Positions 44,064 through 55,291 are shown, counted from the stretch's first letter. The stretch is DNA of 64,000 nt from Asterias rubens (GCF_902459465.1 NC_047069.1:4001171-4065170); one strand, 5' to 3'. Notes: generated from the sequence alone by a model not told the origin. Numbers and translations are program-made.

Positions 44064-44695
44064 AATTGAGAAAAGGGAAAACATGTAATTCTATTCTGTA
44101 TTTCTATTATATTCTGCATTTTGATAATGCCGAAATGATAACTTTGTACGAAGTAATAGAAATAATGTTGTCTACCACATCGTGGTGTCTCAACAACAAC
44201 AAATTTGCCCGCAGACGACAATACACGAGACTGGCATTTTTACAACGCATGAGGACGCTATGCTACTCACTTACAACAACTTTGTCTCGCGTTTTTATGT
44301 TTCCCTACAGAACTTAAAAACACTGAATTTGCCGTGAATTTTAGCTAGCAAGCGACGGGGAGGAAATAGTAGAGAAAAGGGAATTGAGAAAAGGGAAAAC
44401 ATGTAATTCTATTCTGTATTTCTATTATATTCTGCATTTTGATAATGCCGAAATGATAACTTTGTACGAAGTAATAGAAATAATGTTGTCTACCACATCG
44501 TGGTGTCTCAACAACAACAAATTTGCCCGCAGACGACAATACACGAGACTGGCATTTTTACAACGCATGAGGACGCTATGCTACTCACTTACAACAACTT
44601 TGTCCCGCGTTTTTATGTTTCCCTACAGAACTTAAAAACACTGAATTTGCCGTGAATTTTAGCTAGCAAGCGACGGGGAGGAAATAGTACAGAAC
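44064..44695 (+). repeat. 318-bp near-identical direct tandem duplication
   Basis: Copies 44064-44381 and 44382-44695 have an offset of exactly 318 bp. I saw a single C/T difference (GTCTCGCG against GTCCCGCG) before the copies diverge at the end. Each copy holds the same 83-codon ORF, but it has no recognisable domain and 318 is a multiple of three, so the duplication says nothing about coding. Confidence 0.9.
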
Positions 44696-46701
44696 ATTTT
44701 AGAAATAATGAAAACCTTAAACAAGAAGTACGTACCTTATTTTGAGAAGTCTTTAGCACAGACACACGTGTTCCTTGCGACCTTCTTGAAAACTGCACAC
44801 AAAAATGGCGCTTCAGTGTTCCTTGAGTTAACGCGTTGGGTTATCACGTATCAGTTGTCAGGGGACCAGTCTATGTTACAAGCCACGCATGGCGTGTATA
44901 CACATTACATGGTTTTACGGCAGATTGATCATTGTAGTCACAGATGACTTGTTTTTTGTTTTAATGCCTTCAAGTAGTAAGGCCTACTATTTGGCTGAGG
45001 GAGTGAAACATTTATTCATGAAACCTGCAATTCGATTTTGAGGGAAAAAAAACACATTTCGGGCGTGATTTTACTTATAAGAATTAGACAAAATTCCAAA
45101 ATGGCTGACCTGCCAAGAAATAAAAAGAAATATGAAGGGTGTAGTCAGACAATGTTTGATCGGATTTCAATAGGCATGAGAATTTTGAAACGTAAGAGGC
45201 GGTAAGTATGGGAACGCTAGCTCCCCGAGTCTGTTCCGCTACAACTGCCTCTAGCAGGGCCCAATTTATGATTCTGCTTACCGTAAGCAAAGAATCGGCG
45301 CTTACGGAAGCAGGGAATTCTGTGTTAGTCAAGCGTATTATGTTAGTGGGAAAGTGGCTTCTGCGTTTGCGTACTCCACGTTACTAGACATTCCAAGCTT
45401 AGGCCGAATCCAAATTGGCGGCTACGATTACGGCTACAGCTACGTTTACGTTTACGTTTACGTTGGTTTACTCAGCAGAATCCACAAGTTTGGACGTAAA
45501 GCTAAGGGTGGTTGATTGGTGCTCAAGCAGTAGGAATACAAGTGCCTCCAGGCCAACAAAAGGGCCTGAAGGAAAAAGTGCTATACGTGTAATATAAATA
45601 AATGCTTTCCTCAACGAATAACACAATTTCCTTAACAGGACATCATGATATACCAATGTAGATCACTGACCACAAATATTTGCAACAAAATAGAAGCCGG
45701 ATCATCTTGAAAAAGGTGCTTGTCTTAAGCGAGTTAGGGGTCAAAGACGCGGAAACTGCATAATGGTCGGTAAAATGCATTAATACATCGGCAAGGTATT
45801 TTGTCAGATTTTCAGTATTTTACTTTCTGCTTAACTTTAAAAAATTATCAAGAATGTAGTACGTTGTTATATCAAGCAGCCACATCAAGGAAATTTCAAA
45901 GATTGTCGAGGAAGACATTCAATTCCCATAAAAAGTGAAAAGGAAAACGATTTTCTCTTGTCTTTGTGCACAAAACTAGGAACAAAGACACCCCAGCAGT
46001 GGCGCGCAGCGCATGGCGGCGCCCAGCACTTGCGCGCCTGGATCGGTCTATAGTGCCCTGATTGTGGAACGGGTCACTTGGGGCTGGCCCAAGGGGGCCG
46101 AAGTGCATGACGTCACCACGAGAAGGTGAGTGATCGTTCGATTAGCTCGTCATGGGCTCGATCCCGAGTGAGCACCGCGAGGTCGACACATGGAAGCTAG
46201 TCGAACGCACCAACAGGGTGCGTTCGCAATGAGAATTTGCGAAGGTCTGTTGAGAATAGAATGGGCCTCCGTCTTTATACAGGTAGGCCTACTTGCTATT
46301 CAGGGCCAGTGATTCCATGGGACGCAACGATATCATTGGATTAATGCAGTGACTAAAAGCTTCGTATATGTGTCTTGATTGGCCCGAGGTTATGTTTGTG
46401 CAGCTAAGCTCGGACCAATCAAACCGCAGATATGGCAAGCTTACTTTCAGTCGTCTGCATGCTCCACACGTGTGTATTGTGTATAGGCATACATACTTCA
46501 TGCATGGATGTACTTGTATGTAAAGTTGGTGTAGAATTTGGCTGCGTATCTCTATGTGAAAGTGAATGTAGTTGGAAGGTGAAGATACATATGGGGAAGG
46601 AGGCCAGTCTCTGTCGTCATTCACGTGCCTTGAAGTGTGACGTCAGATGTTCAAGCTAGAGATCAATTTCGCTCGAACCCAGCGGCCAGTCTATCCAGGA
46701 C
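44696..46701. other. Intergenic, nothing recognised
   Basis: A (TTTACG) short repeat near 45440-45462. Otherwise there is no repeat copy, exon or RNA gene I can support. Confidence 0.45.
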
Positions 46702-46856
46702 CGCTGGGATGGGCTAATCGCTTGCACAGATTCTTGTTCAGGAAGTACGTCATGCGTACAGTGCATAGAAATATGGCGCAGTGTGAGTGTGATGCATGAT
46801 GGGACTGCGCATTATTAAACCAATGACAGCGCATGATACGTTTGCCCATCCCAGCG
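46702..46856. mobile_element. Short MITE-like inverted repeat, CGCTGGGATGGGC ends
   Basis: A 13-bp perfect inverted repeat (46702-46714 and 46844-46856) bounds 155 bp. No clear target duplication. Confidence 0.5.
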
Positions 46857-47184
46857 CCTATGGTTAAAGCAAGGCGCTGGGGACGAGCGAACAGATCAAT
46901 AAAATTGGTGTGATAGCGCCCTCTTTAATTGAGTAAACCTTTTGAGAGTTTTGCTGACTCTGCTCTGTATTGAATGGTGGGGAAATAAACACCACCAACT
47001 TTCTCTCCTCTTCTTAGTCCCAGCGCCACATTATTTTATATGGTCTGTTTCTTAAATTGATGCATCAGGAGATTAACTCGATAGTAATTTAGTTTGCCTT
47101 TTAAAAATCCATCACGGTGCTACTTTTTGTCTCTTTCATATGTGCCACATGTATGTTTTCTGTATTAATGAGTTGGGGTGGTTC

Positions 47185-47580
47185 TGGAACAGTTGGTTTC
47201 AACTCGTGGTTTCACTGGCTGCCGAATAGGGAGAGGATATCCTTCAAGATCTTGGTTTATGTGTATAAATGCCTCAATAACACATCACTGGCTATTTAAC
47301 CTCTTGCCTGTCTCTCCATCGGCCTGGCCGCTCAAGTCTATGCTCAGCATCCGACACTACTCGCCTCATGGAACCTAACTCAATCAAGCTTCTTAAGTCG
47401 GCTTCAAGTCGCACTTTCTCTCATTTTGCTCCACACACCTTGAATATACACTCACCACCTCAATCAGGAAATCTGACTCTCTTCGAATATTTAAGAAGTG
47501 TATCAAACATTATCTGCATGTATCCTATCTAATGCGCTGCGTTCTTGACGTAGTGGCGCTATACAAATGCCCTATGTATG
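47185..47580 (+). mobile_element. CR1/L2-like RT C-terminal relic
   Basis: Reads FHWLPNRERISFKILVYVYK, the conserved C-terminal block of CR1/L2 ORF2, then stops and frameshifts. It ends GTGGCGCTATACAAATGCCC, the typical 3' end of these elements, directly before a TTTG microsatellite. Confidence 0.75.
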
Positions 47581-47584
47581 TATG

Positions 47585-47688
47585 TGTGTTTGTTTGTTTG
47601 TTTGTTTGTTTGTTTGTTTGTTTGTTTGTTTGTTTGTTTGTTTGTTTGTTTGTTTGTTTGTTTGTTTGTTTGTTTGTTTGTTTGTTTC
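47585..47688 (+). repeat. (TTTG)n microsatellite
   Basis: About 26 uninterrupted TTTG units right behind a CR1/L2-like 3' end. Likely grew from the element's 3' repeat tail. Confidence 0.95.
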
Positions 47689-47887
47689 GATCAGTACGCT
47701 TACTTCAATGAAATGAAATAATGTTCTTTGAGTGTAAGAACAGGTGTTGAATTAAAAAAAAAAACAATCATTCACAGTTTGTTCCCAGACTGTTTCTACA
47801 TGTATTATAAAGCAGAAGAACAGGTGTTTGCATTAAAAACACTTCTCAGAACCCAGACTGTCTCAAGCGTGCAAAGCGGTATTTCTG

Positions 47888-48514
47888 GTGTTTTTGACCG
47901 CTCGTGCTTATCCTTGTGGTAATATTTTCTTCATAAATAATAACAATGATGTTGGAGAACACTATAGGAAAGCTTTTGCCACTTGCCATGATTTGATGAG
48001 GTTCAACGGACTGGATTTCGTTCTAGGATCTAGCAATTTGTACAAGTGTGAACGCTTTGGTACTACCAGTCACGTTACGGTTCAACGGCGACGGACACTG
48101 CACCTTTGTAGCACCAAGCACTCTGCCTTTCTTCAGGCTTTGTGTGTCGCCATCTTGGTATGTGGGGACGTAGAACTAAACCCCGGTCCCAACTACAAGT
48201 TTCCTTGTGGAGATTGCTGTAAACCTGTGAAATCTAACCAAATGGGCCTACTGTGTGCAACGTGTCAATCCTGGTTTCACATCAAGTGCGAAGGTATGTC
48301 TAGCATTGAATATGCCCGTTTATATGCCCTTCCTGATGAACCTTGGTTTTGTGGAACCTGCTCTCTACCCCAATTTTCCGACTCATTTTTCGAATCAACT
48401 ATTTCAAGTACGAACACTGATGAGACTATTGAAAGTACCTTGTCGTCGGAACATTCATCTATGATTGACCGGGGTTCTCACAGCAACATATTGTGTTGCC
48501 TGTTTAAACTCTAG
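47888..48514 (+). CDS. Retrotransposon N-terminal ORF: 2A-like motif and PHD finger
   Basis: GDVELNPGP at 48164-48190 fits the 2A consensus D-V/I-E-x-N-P-G-P. In this family 2A makes the ribosome skip the Gly-Pro bond, releasing an N-terminal peptide (here about 101 residues) from the rest. Right after it come CGDCCKPV, CATCQSWFHIKC and WFCGTC, a C4HC3 PHD-type zinc finger. The ORF ends at 48514 by an indel. A neighbouring frame continues the expected CLNSRSL block into the endonuclease, so the intact parent probably had one long ORF. The start at 47888 is uncertain. Confidence 0.8.
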   Translation: MFLTARAYPCGNIFFINNNNDVGEHYRKAFATCHDLMRFNGLDFVLGSSNLYKCERFGTTSHVTVQRRRTLHLCSTKHSAFLQALCVAILVCGDVELNPGPNYKFPCGDCCKPVKSNQMGLLCATCQSWFHIKCEGMSSIEYARLYALPDEPWFCGTCSLPQFSDSFFESTISSTNTDETIESTLSSEHSSMIDRGSHSNILCCLFKL

Positions 48515-48531
48515 GAGCTTAAAAAAACAAG

Positions 48532-49782
48532 ATGGCCGAATTTAACACTCTATTGTCCTCCATGAAACTGTCTATTGTGGCTGTAACTGAAACCTGGTTG
48601 GACTCGTCAATACCTTCTTCAGTAGTAATATTAAATGACAACAGTTACACCATTTTTCGAAAGGATCGGAATCGGCATGGTGGAGGCGTGATGCTGGCCA
48701 TCTCCAATGGTCTTCAACCTACGGCTGTTGATTTGCCTGCTACTCAAACTGAAATAGAAATCGTGTTTGTTCAACTAGCTATTGGATCTGAAAAATGGTT
48801 ATGTGGGGCATATTACAGACCGCCTTCTTTAGATAGCACCAGTATCGATGATCTAGAGAATGTGTTGAGCCATCTTGATTTGGACTCATTCGCCGGTGTA
48901 ATTCTAATGGGTGACTTCAATATTGACTGGTCACCTAGCAACACTGGTCACCTGAGGTCCACCTTGGAAAACCTCACCGATGCTACTTGCCTTGACCAAC
49001 TAGTTCATGAAGTAACTAGATCATCCGCTGATTTTTCATCGAACACTATCCTCGATTTGATCTTCACCTCGCGTCCGGATCGTCTGCGTGACGTTTGTAT
49101 TGAAGCTGGTATCGGCAACTCCGACCATAATATGGTGACTTTCAAGATTCGAGGCTCACCCGGTAAGCTTCCCAAACTGCACAGAGAACTTTATCAATAT
49201 CATAACACTGATATTGATCATTTTCACAACCTGATTTCTATGACGTCATGGGATTTGATTGACTATTCTGACATAGATAAGGCATGGTCAGAGTTCACCG
49301 ACTTATTTGTTGCCTGTGTACGTGAATGTATTCCTCAACGTCGGTGTCGAAGGAAAGTGAAACCCTGGATCACTGGAGAGCTGCATAAACTTATCAAGGA
49401 AAAACGGAGACTTTTTAAGAAGGCTCGTCGATCAAGAACTGAGGGAGTTTGGAATAGATATAAGCTCATCAGGAATAAAGTTCGTATCGCCTATAAAAAA
49501 GCATACAGCGATTATGTCACGCAGCTTTTCAAGAAAAAAGACAACCGCAAGTCCTTTTGGTCTTTCGTTAAGAACAAACGCAAATCTTCAGATGCTGCCG
49601 ACTCTTTTTCAGTCAATGGTGCTAAGATTCAGGACCCTGGCAAGATCGCTAATGGATTTAACGGTTTTTTCGCTAGCTTCTTCACAACTCCTTCGGACGC
49701 CTGTTGCAACACTGCCTGCCCCTGTGTTAGATTTTCCTCAACTCACAAATCTGTTTGTGACAAGGGCTCAGATTGCCAGTGA
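48532..49782 (+). pseudogene. Retrotransposon APE-type endonuclease and start of RT
   Basis: Endonuclease landmarks: VAVTETWLDSS (catalytic Glu), GGGVMLAI, WLCGAYYRPPS, GVILMGDFNIDW (catalytic Asp/Asn) and GNSDHNMVTF (catalytic SDH). It nicks target DNA for target-primed reverse transcription. A basic linker (RRCRRKVKPWITGEL) leads to RT. The frame is lost near 49690. The last 30 or so residues to 49782 are out-of-frame. Confidence 0.85.
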
Positions 49783-51264
49783 AATCAACAAGCTTCCACC
49801 TGGTAAAGCTCATGGTCCAGATGGTATTACCACACAAATGTTGAAGTTAGCATCTCCTGCAATCATACCTCCTTATGACTAACTTTTCAGTATTGGCTGT
49901 ATCCCAACTCAGTGGAAACGTGCTAATGTCGTGCCAGTACACAAGCGTGGTGATAAAGCAAGTATGCTCAACTACAGACCGGTTTCACTGACATCTATTG
50001 TTTGTAAACTGTTAGAAAAAGTCGTGGTTAAGCAGCTCCTGGATCACTGTCAGCACCATGGACTCATTGCTTCCCAACAACATGGCTTCTTGCCTGGGAG
50101 GTCATGCACCACGGCTTTAGTTTCTGCTACTAATGACTGGCTATCATCGCTGGATTCCAAAGTTCCAGCTGTCGACCTTGTATCATTGGATTTCAGTCGA
50201 GCATTTGATACAATTTCTCATGACTTACTCATCAAGAAACTTCGTTTGTGCTACAACATAAGTGCCACTGCCCTTCTCTGGATAAACTCAATTGTTTCGG
50301 ACCGTGTGCAACGTGTTGTGTATAAGGGAGTCTCATCCAATTGGCTATCAGTTAGCTCAGGGGTACCTCAAGGATCTGCACTTGGCCCCTTGCTTTTTGT
50401 ACTGTATGCCAACGATCTCCAGCTTCATTTGTCATCCAGTATTGTCCAGTATGCTGATGACATTTTTATATTTAGGAATGTCTACTCTCATAGTTGTGAT
50501 CCAGATCTCCAAAATGACTTGATGACTATAGCGGACTGGGCTAAGTCTAACTCCCTGAGGTTAAATCCAGATAAATGTAAAACTGTTCGCTTATCCTGGA
50601 GACACCTCTCAAAACCATGTTACCAATTAAATGGAGCTCCACTTGAATGTGTTGATTCTTTGAAGCTGCTCGGGTGTTCTATACAGAGCAATTTATCTTT
50701 GGATCTCCAGGTCAAGGAAACTGTTTCTAAATGTAACCGTATGATAGGACTGATTCGTATGATAGTTGGCAATTGCAATCCTGAAGTTGCCCTACACCTG
50801 TACAAATCACTAGTTTGACCTACTTTGGAATATTGTTCACCTGTTTGGTGGGTACACAAAAGGAAACATATTGACATACTCGAAGGAATTCAACGTAGGG
50901 CTAGCAGAATGATTTTGCGTCAAAGATATATGGAGCAGTCCTACCTGGACAGAGTAAATGCATTGGGATTGATGGTTTTATCTAAAAGTAGAGATTTTTA
51001 AACTTATCTTTTATTGCCAAGCAGTTGGTTTTTAACACATCTTATTCTGGTTGTAATTTTCTTAGCAATTTTAAGATCAACAGTAGGCACTCCGACATTC
51101 TTACTTTCCATCACGGTAAACCTATAACAGATTTTTATAAATATTCTGCAGTTATTCGTTTTCCTAAAGCGTTTTTTGAACTCAAACCACAAACCCGAAA
51201 CTCTTTAATTCTTCATTCCTTTCAGACGTTTCGTTCCATCTTGCGCGATAATTTAGCCAACTAA
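49690..51264 (+). pseudogene. Retrotransposon reverse transcriptase, frameshifted
   Basis: Spread over three frames: PPGKAHGPDGITTQMLK (RT motif 1), WKRANVVPVHKRGDK, YRPVSLTSIVCKLLEKV, DFSRAFDTISHDLLIKKL, SSGVPQGSALGPLLFVLYAN, YADDIFIF (catalytic) and SLRLNPDKCKTVRLSW. In-frame TGA at 50816 falls inside the LV-PTLEYCSPVWW block. The last piece, RNSLILHSFQTFRSILRDNL, ends at 51264. Polymerises cDNA from element RNA in intact relatives. Confidence 0.85.
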
Positions 51265-52362
51265 GTTCATTTTTGTTCGGCCCGGTAGGTTTTTTACGTT
51301 TTTAATACATTGGTTCAACTGGCCTTGATCTTTCCTTAAGTTTAATTTTTACATGTGCACATTTTTATTTCATCTTTTTATTTTCTTTGTTATTATTTTA
51401 TTACCCCCCCCCCCCCCATTTTAACTCGTATTGGTGTTTTTATGCTGATTTTTTTGACAATATTGAAGGGTCTGTGTACTTTTTAGTTGGCTAATGACTT
51501 TTTTTCTAACAGAAATTATGGTTTTCACGGATTTACATTGAGCTTGCAGGGTTTGGGGATGGTGATGGTGGAGGGCTTCCCTTGGTATGTTGCTTGCTGG
51601 TGTGCTGTGGTTTTGGGGGGATGGGTGGGGCAATGTCGCAGAGTTAATTTTCGTCTCAGTTTTGGCGTGTAGGGTCGTAGTGGCCAGTTATGGGATGTTT
51701 TGGTATAATATCATGGCTGGTTGATGGGTTTTTGCATGCTAAAATAATGTTCATCTCACTGAGACGAAATATGTTTTGTGGCTTGTTTTGCTCATTTCTC
51801 GGGGGCTGCAGTTCCTCGGTGTATGGTATTTCGGGGGAGGCTTTCTACTGTCATTGTCTTCGGGCCCTGTAGGTTTGTTGTGAATCTGTGGACATTTTGT
51901 AAAAGTACCTTGTGTTTATCGTTTGTGTTATTGCTTTTTACTTGCCATCTTTTGTTTAAACTTTTACTGCAATTTTAGAATGTTTAATGTATAGTATATA
52001 ATGTGTTCTTATGAGCTAGGTCTGGGAAAGCACATCTTTTTTGATGACAGTTTTTGGACTTTTTCCCTTCCCTGGACGGCCTGTGCTTGTTTTATTGTTT
52101 TGCTTCTTTTTTGTCCGAAGAATTAAAATAAAATAAATAAATAAAGTCTACCCGAGCGGTGGGAACGATATACCGGTAAACAAAACTCATGTTACCCTCT
52201 GCGCTATGCGTCATAGCGTAGTGCGCATCTTTAGCCATGTCACTTGCGTCTTTGTATCGTACCATGTGACTGGTTCTCGACCAATAAAACTCCACAATTT
52301 GGTACCAAGGCATAACAAGCAGCTTTATATCACATCACGTGATTGGTAACAACGTTACAACC

Positions 52363-52604
52363 TGGGCCCAACTCCATAGAGCTGCTAAGCACAAAAATTT
52401 GCCAGTATGAAATTTCTTCCTTGATAATAACAGGATTACCAACCAAACTTCCATCTGTTGCATATTGATTGTTACTGGTATTCAGCTGTTGTTTGCTTAT
52501 CCTGAAAATCACGAGGACATTTGGTTGGTAATCCTGTTTTGATCATGGCAAACATTTCATGCTAAGCAAATATTTGTGCTTAGCAGCTCTACGAAGTTGG
52601 GTAC
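52363..52604. mobile_element. Foldback MITE, GGGCCCAA ends, copy 1
   Basis: Inverted halves share GCTGCTAAGCACAAAAATTT, GAAATTTCTTCCTTGAT and AATAACAGGATTACCAACC. The left end is GGGCCCAACTCC and the right end GAAGTTGGGTA. Copy 2 is at 56883-57129. Confidence 0.8.
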
Positions 52605-52605
52605 T

Positions 52606-52827
52606 GTTACCGTGGTTTAACAAACATGGTTGTACGCCCACAAGTTGATTGATGATGTCATTCTTACTAACAGAGGTCCGTGGCCCATGGGTGACTTTCC
52701 CAGTAATATGCCGTATGTTACCGTGGTTTAACAAACATGGTTGTACGCCCACAAGTTGATTGATGATGTCATTCTTACTAACAGAGGTCCGTGGCCCATG
52801 GGTGACTTTCCCAGTAATATGCCGTAT
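52606..52827 (+). repeat. 111-bp exact tandem duplication
   Basis: Copies 52606-52716 and 52717-52827 start GTTACCGTGGTTTAAC and look identical. A minus-strand ORF repeats its 37 residues because 111 is a multiple of three. No domain recognised. Confidence 0.9.
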
Positions 52828-53190
52828 GGTTTTGTACACTTGGTAGTAATTGTTTAAGTTGTGACCTTAGTGACATGATCCATGCATCACATTCAACAAC
52901 CTCCCGCTGTGTTCAAATCCGTGACATAATTCGTCTGGGAAGTCACCCGTGGATTACTGCAGCCAGGCAAGGGTCTTCAATGTTGAGTTTACTTTTATGA
53001 TGAACTAATTACTGCACGATAAAAACAGTTCTGAAAGTAGGGTTTCTAGTCTCATGTTGAAATGGTGTAAAATGTAGTTTACTTGATACAATTTTCGAGC
53101 AAAATTTGAAGAAGAAAAAAACGTCCTTGAACGAATGGGTACTTGAAGGATTTGAAACTTTGCATGGTTCCGATATCAAGGATGTAGAAA
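52828..53190. other. Intergenic, nothing recognised
   Basis: No coding or repeat signal between a tandem duplication and the Tc1-like element. Confidence 0.45.
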
Positions 53191-53192
53191 TA

Positions 53193-54199
53193 AACTGCGC
53201 CAATAAAGTATATAAACACTTACAAATGGTCAGATATATCGGAACCTGAAACAGTATGCCACAAAATAATTATTCATTTCGAGTCACCGTTAATTTCTGC
53301 ACATTTTGACACATCTTGTGTTGCGCTACGATGTTGTTTGGTGGATTTACGGGCACTTGAGTGGCTGAAGGTCGAATTTCAAAAGTTGCAAAAGCCCCTA
53401 TTCAAGCTAAATCGTTGTATTGTGACGAGTAAGATCGGCGTTTCTTTTGCTCGCCTTTTATAAATGATGTTTTTTTGGTCGCGTTTTGGATAAATCGGTT
53501 GCGATGAACGTACTCACCAATAATTGTCAGTAACCTATCAAAGGGGTCAAAGATGGGAGGCATACAACACTGGTAAGACAGGGAAAGGTGTTTCAAGATC
53601 GTTGGTTTGATAGAAGCCGGAACGTCGATGCGAGCTGCAGCTCATCAGGTAAAAACGTCACCAGCGACGGTCAGTAAATGGTGGAATCGCTACCAAGCTC
53701 AGGGAAATGTGGACGACCTGCCAAGGAGTGGCCGTCCGAGGGTGACTTCTGCAGCAGAAGAAGAACGTGAACAAGTCCATAAAGCCTGACACCACTCTCG
53801 AGGGGTTTGCGACGCATCCTGATCAGGAAATGGCAGGGGATTGAGAATGGAGGACAGGATAACAGCAGTTTTAGAGTTAAAGATACGGCAATTAATTTTA
53901 TGGTCATGTAAACGAAACGAGTTTGTGTCTTTTGTCTTGCTTTTGTCTGAGTGTGATGCTTATGTGAGTTCCCTTTTGGAATTGGGGTGGATAGGGGCTT
54001 TTGCAACTTTTGAAATTCGACCTTAAGCCATGCAAGTGTCCATAAATCCACCAAACAACATCGTAGCGCAACACAAGATGTGTAAAAACGTGCAGAAATT
54101 AACGGTGAATAGAAAAGAACAATTACATTTTTGTATACTATTTCAGGTTCCGATAAATCTGACCATTTGTAAGTGTTTAGATACTTTATTGGCGCAGTT
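53193..54199 (+). mobile_element. Tc1/mariner-like element with about 225-bp TIRs, internally deleted
   Basis: Starts AACTGCGCCAATAAAGTAT and ends with its complement, flanked by TA at 53191-53192 and 54200-54201. The TIRs (about 53193-53400 and 53985-54199) also share CACCGTTAATTTCTGCAC and CGCTACGATGTTGTTTGGTG. 1,007 bp in all, with only the transposase DNA-binding part left inside. Confidence 0.88.
53589..53789 (+). pseudogene. Tc1-like transposase N-terminal HTH remnant
   Basis: Reads LIEAGTSMRAAAHQVKTSPA, then TVSKWWNRYQAQGNV and LPRSGRPRVTSAAEE: the first helix-turn-helix and the GRPR-type AT-hook-like linker of Tc1/IS630 transposases. It stops at TGA 53787. The second HTH and the DDE catalytic core are missing, so it is inactive. 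It might still bind the TIRs if expressed (speculative). Confidence 0.85.
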
Positions 54200-54502
54200 T
54201 AGTAAGATTTGCGGTAAGATCATGTAGGGTCTAATGGTAATCTCTAGAGTTGGGTGGTCCTCAAAAGAACCGGTTTTTTTCCAACCCGACGGTTCGATCA
54301 GCATGCTCTGATTGTCTTCTGGAGAAATGGGTGTCTTCACACATTCCAAAGAGAAAGTTTTGAGCTAGTCAAAAGGTCAAATTCTATTGGCATTTTAATT
54401 GAAGAACATCAATATTTACGAATAAATACAAAACATAATATTTTGTTGGATTCGATGTAATCGAAGGTTTTTTTTGCCACACACTTTGATCTGATTTGTA
54501 TC

Positions 54503-54670
54503 AATCTCTTTCACGCTGCCTCCATCTTGGTCTTGTTCCTCGTATCGAATAACAATAAGGAATGCTAATAATCATTTTGCAAATGGAACCAGACCATTTT
54601 GTTCTTCCAGCCTCGGTTTGATAAGATGGGAGAAATTCAAGATGGCCGCACCATGAAAAACGTCTATAGT
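54503..54670 (+). mobile_element. MITE family C, copy 1
   Basis: About 168 bp. It shares with 55117-55291 (-) and 57628-57795 (+) the strings CACGCTG, CATCTTGGTC, CCAGCCTC and AAGATGGCC, plus an ACGTCTATA/AGGTCTATA end. Non-coding. Confidence 0.7.
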
Positions 54671-55116
54671 GGCATTTGAGACCAGTTTATCTGAGAATAG
54701 AGACTTGTTAATATTTCCCATTTTTTCAAAAAAGACTCTTTTGGAAATTGGATGGATCACACAAGACAGTGAACTAGTCATTGAAGGCTCCTCTCCTGAC
54801 TGTTTGAATATTTGAACGATGCACACGAGTGACTTTCAAGAAAAATGATCGGTCATGGTTTTGAACACAACAGGAGGTAGTTGAATCTGATACATCTAAA
54901 GTCATCAAAAGATAATTATATATAAGTGTATAATGTTTTCAGATGTGAAGACACATTACACTTGCAACTGTCTAAACTGTTTAGCGTTGTTTCTGATACG
55001 ATGGATTCAGAGAACTTGTTAATGAACTTGGCAGACATTTAAAAATGGATACACTGTCAACACTGCATTGCTATGCACCGGGCTTTTTTTTTGTTGGGGG
55101 GGGGGGGGCTTGAACC

Positions 55117-55291
55117 TATTATCACGGTGTGGCCATCTTGACTTTACTTCATTCCAAATCATTGTAACCAAACTGAGGCTGGACGAAATAATAGTCTGGT
55201 GCCATGTTTGCGCAAAGAATTTTAGCATTCATTACTGTTATTGAAACAGGGAACATGACCAAGATTGTGACAGCGTGGAAAAGGTCTATAC
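55117..55291 (-). mobile_element. MITE family C, copy 2
   Basis: TATCACGGTGTGGCCATCTT at the left and GACAGCGTGGAAAAGGTCTA at the right, inverted ends of family C. A G run lies just before it (about 55097-55109). Confidence 0.75.

Larger units (their letters stand above)
47770..52144 (+). mobile_element. 2A-PHD-endonuclease-RT non-LTR retrotransposon, degraded
   Basis: The order is: 5' part, ORF with a 2A-like motif and PHD finger (47888-48514), APE-type endonuclease (48532-49695), RT (about 49690-51264), a T-rich 3' UTR (51265-52080) and an AATAAAATAAATAAATAAA-like tail ending at 52144. The family is CR1/L2-type by domain order and by its repeated short tail. Reading frames are broken by an indel in an A run near 48515, by shifts near 49690 and 49880, and by TGA at 50816 where relatives have a sense codon. 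So this copy is dead but young enough to read. The 5' boundary is uncertain. Confidence 0.88.

Noticed and set aside
44066..44635. Two identical 83-codon ORFs as a duplicated gene
   Set aside because: The duplication is at the DNA level over 318 bp including non-ORF parts, and the peptide shows no domain, signal or codon pattern.
45896..46108. Minus-strand 70-codon ORF in a GC-richer stretch
   Set aside because: No homology that I recognise and no splice context. The GC-rich part looks like ordinary intergenic sequence.
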